From Pseudomonadota bacterium (lineage in GTDB: Bacteria; Desulfobacterota; BSN033; WVXP01; G020346125), in contig DAOVGJ010000242.1 in the NCBI GenBank assembly GCA_030672465.1, forward strand, positions 1 through 7,149: DNA of 7,149 bases, read 5' to 3'. Of this stretch, positions 5,788-7,149 are shown piece after piece; position 1 is the first letter of the stretch; each line of letters begins with the position of its first letter. The position numbers and the translations under genes are program-made. The notes under the pieces were generated by a model. The model ran no database searches and was not told the origin of the DNA. It was given only the letters and a program-made list of their open reading frames with translations.

Positions 5788-6654
5788 ATGAAGGTTGCAC
5801 TTTTCGGCACGGGCTTGATGGGTCGCCCCATGGTCGAGAGGATCCTCGGCGCCAATCATCAATTAGTCGTGTTCAACCGAACCCGCGAGAAAGCAGAACC
5901 CCTCAAAGCCCTCGGAGCAGGGATAGCCAAGTCTGTACGTGATGCTCTTCGATCATCAGAATGCGTCATCCTGATGCTTGCCGATGGACAAGCGATCCGT
6001 GAGGTGCTGCTCTCCCCAAGTTCCCGAACGGAGCTGTCCGGCCGCACGGTCATTCAAATGGGGACCATATCGCCCACTGAGAGTATCGCTATCAACACGG
6101 AGGTGCTGAATGCTGGGGGCGACTACTTTGAAGCACCGGTATTTGGCAGCATCGCCGAGGCGAAGGAGGGCACATTAATTTTGATGGTCGGAGCATCGCC
6201 GGAACAATTTGAGCGCTGGTCAGCGTTCATTACGTGTTTCGGCCCAGCCCCTCTTCTCATAGGACCCGTAGGGGATGCCTCAGCCCTTAAGCTCGCCCTG
6301 AATCAGCTCATCGCTCCCCTTACGGCTGCCTTTGCGCTCAGCCTTGGCTTTGTTCAGCGGAAGGGAATCAACGTGGATCTCTTTATGAAGATCCTTCGTG
6401 AAACCGCCCTCTATGCCCCTCAATTTGATAGGAAGTTCGAACGAATGATCGCGAGAAACCATTCAAACCCCGCCTTCCCCACAAAGCACCTCGCCAAGGA
6501 TATTGATTTATTCCTCGGTGAAACAGGATCTATGAATATGGAGACTGCCGGTCTTGAGGGAATACGTCGCTTGGTGGCAATCACTCTTGATAAGGGATAT
6601 GCCGGGGAAGATTATTCCTCCCTATTTGATATCATTAATCCGGAGAAGGAATAG
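5788..6654 (+). CDS. NAD(P)-dependent beta-hydroxyacid dehydrogenase (3-hydroxyisobutyrate dehydrogenase family)
   Basis: This 288-residue cytoplasmic oxidoreductase should interconvert a beta-hydroxy acid and its semialdehyde or keto form. The dinucleotide motif GTGLMG lies at 7-12, at the very start, as expected for the family. NRT at 30-32, after the second strand, places an Arg where NADP(H)-preferring members bind the phosphate. The substrate motif is EAPVFGSIAEAKEGTL (115-130), and the catalytic Lys is K168, followed by N172. The C-terminal HLAKDIDL (234-241) is also conserved. The family's usual APVSGG motif has Phe (F119) in place of Ser here, so it probably belongs to the glyoxylate/succinic-semialdehyde-reductase-like branch or a neighbouring one rather than being a true 3-hydroxyisobutyrate dehydrogenase. 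The length is normal. It diverges from the DUF4389 gene and is followed by the trmB remnant. Confidence 0.9.
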   Translation: MKVALFGTGLMGRPMVERILGANHQLVVFNRTREKAEPLKALGAGIAKSVRDALRSSECVILMLADGQAIREVLLSPSSRTELSGRTVIQMGTISPTESIAINTEVLNAGGDYFEAPVFGSIAEAKEGTLILMVGASPEQFERWSAFITCFGPAPLLIGPVGDASALKLALNQLIAPLTAAFALSLGFVQRKGINVDLFMKILRETALYAPQFDRKFERMIARNHSNPAFPTKHLAKDIDLFLGETGSMNMETAGLEGIRRLVAITLDKGYAGEDYSSLFDIINPEKE

Positions 6655-6706
6655 TTGATTTTCAGGAGGCATAAGGACAGCGCTCGACTTACAGTAAAAT
6701 ATACCA

Positions 6707-7149
6707 ATGAACCCGCCTAAATCCATCCTTTAAACCCCTCATCCTCTGGCAAAAAGCAGAACGGCCAATAGACTGGCGGCAATGGTTCGGACGTGTGACA
6801 ATTCTCGAGGTGGAAATTGGCTTTGGACACGGTGAGTTTCTCATTCGACTGGCCCAAACACACCCAGAACGGGACTACGTAGGCCTCGATCTGAAGTAGG
6901 CCTCAGTCCAGAAATCTCGACCCCGACCGTTTCCAGCCCGCTAGCGAACGAGGCGATACCGTCGTTGAATTCAAGGAGTTTCTCTATGATCCCAAATACC
7001 AGAAGGGCATGGTGCTGGTGGTCGTTGCAGAGGAGAACTTGACCCAAAACTTCTGGATTGAGATCGGCCAAAGGCGGCAGCGCTGGTACATCCGTCCCGC
7101 AAAGGGATGTGGGGTAGTGCCGACGCCAGGGGTTCAGCGGGCGTTGGAT
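6707..7149 (+). pseudogene. trmB: Decayed trmB, tRNA (guanine46-N7)-methyltransferase remnant (3' end outside window)
   Basis: Reading 6711-6896 gives a TrmB-like N-terminal region: ILWQKAERPIDWRQWFGR, then the SAM-binding EVEIGFGHGEFLIRLAQ and HPERDYVGLDLK. Three lesions are visible. First, the ATG at 6707 is out of frame with this stretch by one extra A (ATGAACC where ATGACC would fit). Second, a TAG at 6897 stands where Trp is expected after GLDLK, and ASVQK continues in the same frame. Third, the central methyltransferase region, including the catalytic PDPW-type motif, is absent. A different frame, open from about 6895 to the window edge, gives GDTVVEFKEFLYDP, NFWIEIGQRRQRW and RPAKGCGVVPT. 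I read this as the C-terminal extension of a long-type TrmB, but that half is less certain. An intact trmB would be expected elsewhere in the genome. The alternative is a severe assembly error. Confidence 0.7.

Noticed and set aside
6841..7071. Minus-strand open frame of 76 codons at the right end
   Set aside because: It lies antisense to the trmB remnant, whose plus-strand frames carry recognisable TrmB motifs. It has no support of its own.

Overview
The window looks like a chromosomal accessory or housekeeping stretch from a Gram-negative bacterium. I lean towards Desulfobacterota (former Deltaproteobacteria). The lean rests on the DUF4389 membrane protein and on a TrmB remnant that appears to carry a C-terminal extension; it is an inference, not a demonstrated assignment. 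I see no rRNA, tRNA, CRISPR array, phage gene or complete insertion sequence.

Layout from left to right: 1-213 is non-coding or unassignable. A minus-strand class I SAM-dependent methyltransferase occupies 214-954. A 380-bp gap (955-1334) ends in a well-formed sigma70-type promoter whose -10 box lies only six bases before the next ATG. That gene (1335-2333, +) encodes a YdjM/YfhP-type membrane protein. A DUF2848 protein with a fumarylacetoacetase-like fold follows (2532-3227, +), then a 359-bp gap holding a ~200-bp imperfect inverted repeat that looks like a MITE. Next are a 62-codon AtzG/GatC-like gene (3587-3775, +) and an amidase-signature hydrolase (3861-5276, +), probably one operon. A small DUF4389 membrane protein on the minus strand (5246-5620) overlaps the amidase tail to tail by 31 bp. 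Divergent from it is a beta-hydroxyacid dehydrogenase (5788-6654, +). The right end (6707-7149) is a decayed trmB gene carrying three separate lesions.

How the genes may work together: the AtzG-like protein plus amidase is a recognisable pairing and is the best-supported functional unit. DUF2848 (a likely metal-dependent C-C or C-X bond enzyme of the FAH fold), the amidase and the hydroxyacid dehydrogenase could serve successive steps in breakdown of an amide-containing organic acid. They sit in separate transcription units, however, and nothing in the sequence names a substrate. The methyltransferase, YdjM-like and DUF4389 genes look independent.

The items most worth a second look are the trmB pseudogene, the MITE-like hairpin, the possible leaderless mRNA at 1335, and the AtzG-like/amidase pair. 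I did not find a convincing new multi-gene system here.
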